From contig JAECUM010001802.1 of assembly GCA_016617855.1 (NCBI GenBank), positions 84,346 through 148,345 on the forward strand: a DNA stretch of 64,000 nt. The letters are read 5' to 3'. Below the pieces are notes generated by a model. That model did not search any database. It worked only from the letters and a program-made list of their open reading frames with translations, and was not told the origin of the DNA. Origin of the DNA: Megalonaias nervosa (Eukaryota; Mollusca; Bivalvia; Unionida; Unionidae). Positions 59,252 to 64,000 of the stretch are shown here, in pieces (the first letter of the stretch is position 1; each line of letters begins with the position of its first letter). Made by a program: the position numbers and the translations under genes.

Positions 59252-61430
59252 GTGAAATTTGATCCTCCGGTGTCATTTGACGACATAGCTGAGGTGTCAG
59301 GGCATGGCGTTCGACACGTGCTACGTTCGCGAATCAGAAAGCACCTCAGTGTCAAGTATAACATGATTGCTGAAGTGCTTTTCGTGAAGCTGTCACTGGA
59401 CTGGGACTACGATGAGGAGGGTAATCTCAGACTACCCATCGATGATGAGGAAAAAAGCTCATGTTGCTACTCGATAACGTGCTCTTTTTGACGCGGACAA
59501 CATAGACATCCGATCGATTTACAAAAAGGTAGCGGGCGACGTACAAAAATTCAGCGTGATGGTTTGGGATGGATACCCGTAGGGGTAACTGCGCTTATCG
59601 TGAACACGTCCAGGTACAATCCGCTCAGGGCATGTTCGTGGCTGCCACTGCCCGCCATTATAGCCAAAAGACAACCAATTTTTCATGTGAGCGGTGCTGT
59701 CCGCGCTTCACCCTGCAGCGAAAAACCAAGTCAGCCATTACACACCGTACCAGGCTACTTTAGATTTTGCTGTAATCCAGTTTCCGATGAGGATCAACGA
59801 CATCCCCAAATTTGAAAAGCAAAATCACATCGGCATTACCATGTTTAGGTTCGACGATGAGAACAACGTGGTTTATCCGCTCAAGCTGTTATCAATAGAG
59901 GCTCCTACCAGCATAGATTTATTGTACGTTTCTGGCCATGTTGGCCATAGTGATCGTAACAATCACCGTGACAGGGACGTCACTGGTCGCGATGGCCCTA
60001 TGGGCCAATACTGCTGGATCAAGAATTTGTCCAGGATCATGAGCAGACAGGTCTCTAAAAGGGAATATGAGATGTTTTTCCGTGGAAAGTGTCTGGTGGG
60101 CTTTCCATTGTTTAGCTATATTAAAATAACCTGTAAGAATGGGCCATGTCTCTACAGATGCCGGTAGGAAGTTTTGCCCTGATGTATCCGAAAAAGTTCA
60201 CCGAGAAAATGCTGACATGGACATAAGCAGGGATGATGCGCACAGCGATGTCAGCACAGGCTATTTTCTCGAAGTAGACCTGTGTTATCCGTCAAAGCTT
60301 CACGTCGCGCATAACAATTATCCGTTAGCACCAGAAACTTTAACTGTGACCGAGGACATGCTCAGTCCGCACACGCTCGCATGTGCAGAGCGAACGTGCC
60401 TAAACTCATGCCTAATCTCCTGAGAAAAAAAAAAACAAAAAAAACATGTACGTGATTCATTGCAAAACTCTCAAAGGCAGTGTCTGCATTTCGGGGAAGA
60501 GCTCATCCGGATTCATCGCGTCCTGAAATTCGAGCAGAAAAATGGCTGGAGAGACGTCCAAGCAAGCTATAGCCAAGACTGATTTCGAAAAGCCTTTTTC
60601 AAACTCATGAACAGCTCGGTGTTTGTTTTGCAAAGCCATGGAAAATGTTTGAAAGCGTGTCAAGTCTGACCTCGTCAACGACGTCGAGCATCGAAACAAA
60701 CTGGTCAATGAACCCATCTTTGTCAGCATGAAAATCTTTAACGAAAATCTGGTAGCCATCCACAGGAAAAAACAGTCTCGTCATGAGCAAGCCCATCTAC
60801 TGCGGGTTTGTTGTGCTGGCGATGTCTAAACTGCTCATGTACGACTTCCATTACGGGCGCATCCAGCCGCACTATAGTTCTAAGGCTAAGTTATTGTTTA
60901 CAGACACGGACAGCTTATCCTACGAGATCAAGATTGAGGATGTGTTCCGGGACATGTACAAAGACAGGAAATCTGGTCTGTTTGACTACTTGCACTTCCT
61001 TAAGTCATGCCCGTTTTACGACGATGCCAACATAAAGGTCATCAGACAGTTCAAGGGCGAGACAAACTCGGTGCCCATCATGGAATTCGTCAGACTACGC
61101 AATAAAATATATTCAATCAAGTTAGCTGGCGGCGTGGTCAAAATATGTGCTTAAGGTATTAAGAAAGGCATCATTCAAAAGTCTCTCCTGCACGGAAATT
61201 ACCTGACGGCGTTAGGAGGAGTCAAGATCTTTTAAAAAATGAATACCATACAAACGAATTGTCACAATCTGTTTACAAATGCGCTCAAAAATGTCGGATT
61301 ATCCTGCAACGATGACAAGAGATACGTGCTTGAGGACGGTATTAGCATTCTTGCATTAAAGATAGCAGATGAGCTAATCATGATGCTAATTTTTTTGATG
61401 AAATCGAGCTGCTCTGAGGGGTGGTAGGCA
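59252..61430 (+). pseudogene. Polinton-type DNA polymerase B fragment B (N-terminal region and palm motifs B/C; exonuclease missing), broken
   Basis: Decayed protein-primed type B DNA polymerase. Landmarks in order: an N-terminal region with DDIAEVSGHGVRHVLRSRI (59270), ALHPAAKNQVSHYTPYQATL and INDIPKFEKQNHIGITMF (59700-59850), QYCWIKNLSRIMSRQVSKRE (60005-60065), a segment GYFLEVDLCYPSKLHVAHNN (60260-60320), motif B region KLMNSSVF (about 60600), and palm motif C TDTDS (60900-60914) in the 60783-61154 frame, then DDKRYVLEDGISILAL near 61310. Frameshifts and stops separate most of these. Between about 60165 and 60250 the sequence jumps from the N-terminal region to a point after motif A, so the whole exonuclease domain and motif A are deleted. 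It is non-functional. Its end overlaps the start of the right terminal repeat. Confidence 0.8.
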
Positions 61431-61868
61431 TAGGAAGAGATATTGTGCTGCTCACTGTTCAGCAGCAAAAATGAGCTCTACGTCAAGGGCACGCTCAACA
61501 GCGTCTAAGACAGAGACTTACTGTGAAACACAGCATCTCCTGCATGCATCGAGAAGAACACATCAAACTCATATACGTCATCGCTGCAGTGAGCATCGGT
61601 GGCAACTGAAGCTGAGGACAGCAGAGCTGTCTGGGGTGGGGTGTCAGGCTAAATTTACTTGACTAACATAGACCACCATGGAGTCGCCAGCGACTCTCAA
61701 AAATGTGTGCTCGGAACCGCCAGTAGTCGGTAGGGCACCAAATACTGTTCGTATCCACCCTCACCCAGGCAGAGACTCAGACCAGAGACCGTCTTCTCTA
61801 ATTAAAATGAACCTATTTTTCAAGGGTGGACATGAACTGAATTTGGAGCCGCCGCTACTCATACTACT
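61423..61868. repeat. right terminal inverted repeat of the Polinton-like element
   Basis: Inverted counterpart of 55067-55511. Its outer end is 'gccgccgctactcatactac' with the final T at 61868. The + strand inside it carries remnants of the module also found at 55330-55600. Confidence 0.85.
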
Positions 61869-62609
61869 CTAGTTCACCATGATGCTTAAGCAAAAGTGAG
61901 AGGAACTCAGAGAGGGAGTGTACATGATACTCATGGAGGCCATGAAAAAGCACAAATATTAAACCTACAGTAATATTATCAAAGAATTTCACTTCCATGC
62001 AATGACTGATGTAGTGATTATGAAACTTTCAAATAACTTTAACTTGGTGATGCTGCACCAAAAACGTTATATCTTTCTCATCATGGTTATGCAGGTGAGA
62101 CAAAAGTGCTATAAGTTCCGATCTCTATACAGCCACATTCTGAAGTTTAATATGCCTATATTTGGGCGTAAAGAACCTGTTTTAAAAATCCTTTGTCTGT
62201 TATCTGAACCATTTGTCTTATTCCGAGTTTGGTGAACTGAAATCTTAATTTCACGCGTCAGTAACTTCAATAACAAACATTTAATAGGCCATTTTCTGGT
62301 GCTTTGTTACTGCTCTCTGTTTTTCTGTACCCTTGTGTGTGTCTTGGTGAGTGCAATACAAATCGGCCAAAAAAAAGTTTCTGTGAACTACACAAATTTT
62401 GAGGGCTTGTAAAAATGGACCATTTGACCAGGTATCATTTGCAACAGTTTGGATGAAATGTTGATAGTGTTCTGAAAACACGTTGAAGGATTTATGACAT
62501 GTTTATCTCTGGTGGCATTCATTTAATTGAATATTTAACATAATTTTGTATATGTGATATTTAGTAAAACTAGAAATCTGTCCTTATGACACTGATTCTC
62601 AGCCAGTAT
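61869..62609. other. non-coding stretch, nothing recognised
   Basis: AT-rich DNA outside the Polinton-like element. No exon of the - calpain gene was found here. Confidence 0.4.
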
Positions 62610-62935
62610 GATGCAACTGAAGTGGTTAATGCGTCCACCTCAGATCTGGGAGGTCGCGGGTTTGATCTCTGGTCGAGTCATACCAGAGACTTATAAAAAT
62701 GGCACAAACAGCTGCCACGCTAGGCGCTCAGATTTAAGAGGTTAGTGTTAGGACTGGTCGGCCTGGTGTCAGGATAATGTGACTGTCATGGGACATAATG
62801 CCACATGTCTGCGGCATGATGCCACATGCTAGATATCACTATAAACTGCCATACTGCAAACATCGTAGCGATGTGACTGAAAACTTAATAAAACTACTTT
62901 AAAAATCCAACTCACACACACATACACATACAATT
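62610..62935 (+). mobile_element. tRNA-derived SINE (family A), copy 4
   Basis: The only + strand copy: 'agtggttaatgcgtccacct', B box 'ggtcgcgggtttgatc', 'ttaggactggtcggcctggt', 'gtcaggataatgtgactg', 'aaaaatccaactcacacaca'. The 5' end is diverged. The candidate target duplication (caactgaa / caattgaa) is imperfect, suggesting an older insertion. Confidence 0.8.
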
Positions 62936-63029
62936 GAAAGGTATTGGTACTACACAGTGTATTAGAATATCAACATACCAAAATTTCACATTAATGTGAT
63001 TTGCTCGGTGACATGACAGTTATGTCTCT

Positions 63030-64000
<971 letters not shown>

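Larger units (their letters stand above)
55067..61868. mobile_element. compact Polinton/Maverick-like element, decayed, 6.8 kb
   Basis: Bounded by imperfect terminal inverted repeats of about 445 bp whose outermost bases are AGTAGTATGAGTAGCGGC on both ends. Polintons are self-synthesising DNA transposons with 5'-AG ends, protein-primed DNA polymerase B, and usually 15-20 kb; related elements are viewed as integrated viruses. Here only the polymerase is recognisable (59252-61430); I see no integrase, ATPase or protease. Other decayed frames occupy 55330-56851 and 56850-59160. The flanks 'catgtt' (55061-55066) and 'ctagtt' (61869-61874) match at 4 of 6 positions, a possible worn 6-bp target duplication. 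The whole is a pseudogenised, internally deleted copy, interrupted by a SINE. Confidence 0.75.

Overview
This window is animal (metazoan) nuclear DNA. It has introns with GT-AG junctions, tRNA-derived SINEs, LINE and DIRS-type retroelements, a Polinton/Maverick-like element, and very large minisatellites. The AT-rich base composition, SINEs with (CAA)n or (CA)n tails, and a duplicated calpain-5-like gene suggest a lophotrochozoan, most probably a mollusc. That placement is an inference; nothing in the window proves it. No prokaryotic features are present.

The only host protein-coding sequence I can support is two calpain-5-like genes that converge tail to tail. The first is on the + strand; only its last two exons are inside (935-1071 and 2925-3125). 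The second is on the - strand, with four 3'-terminal exons read in the order 54380-54184 (calpain domain III), 52134-52007, 34287-34151 and 29763-29563 (C2 domain to stop). The shared exons have identical lengths (137 and 201 nt) and identical intron phases, so the two are an inverted duplication. Neither catalytic domain is inside the window.

Layout: 0.7-1.6 kb, short tandem repeats and an exon; 2.9-3.5 kb, end of the + gene; 4.7-5.1 kb, hAT-like MITE; 5.16-6.6 kb, 32-bp minisatellite; 7.7-8.1 and 9.3-9.7 kb, SINE-A copies; 13.3-18.8 kb, degenerate 75-80-bp satellite with a SINE-B insertion; 19.0-20.7 kb, broken DNA polymerase B fragment (exonuclease domain to palm motif A); 20.9-21.5 kb, a second 32-bp minisatellite; 21.5-28 kb, mostly featureless DNA with a SINE-B and a SINE-C; 28.2-30.2 kb, repeats around the last exon of the - gene; 32.3-32.9 kb, 57-bp minisatellite; 34.8-36.7 and 46.7-49.3 kb, two copies of a long-inverted-repeat element; 36.8-41.4 kb, two DIRS-like RT/RNase H remnants; 41.4-46.7 kb, a LINE 3' end whose 3' UTR holds a 4.4-kb 39/42-bp minisatellite; 49.3-54.4 kb, intron and two exons of the - gene; 55.07-61.87 kb, a 6.8-kb Polinton-like element with ~445-bp terminal inverted repeats, decayed genes on both strands, and a SINE inserted with a perfect 14-bp target duplication; 61.9-64 kb, another SINE-A copy, a compound microsatellite and featureless DNA.

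Most of the window is therefore intron or intergenic DNA that has absorbed many kinds of mobile element. The 17.7-kb intron that splits the C2 domain of the - calpain gene (34.3-52.0 kb) alone contains DIRS, LINE, long-inverted-repeat and minisatellite insertions.
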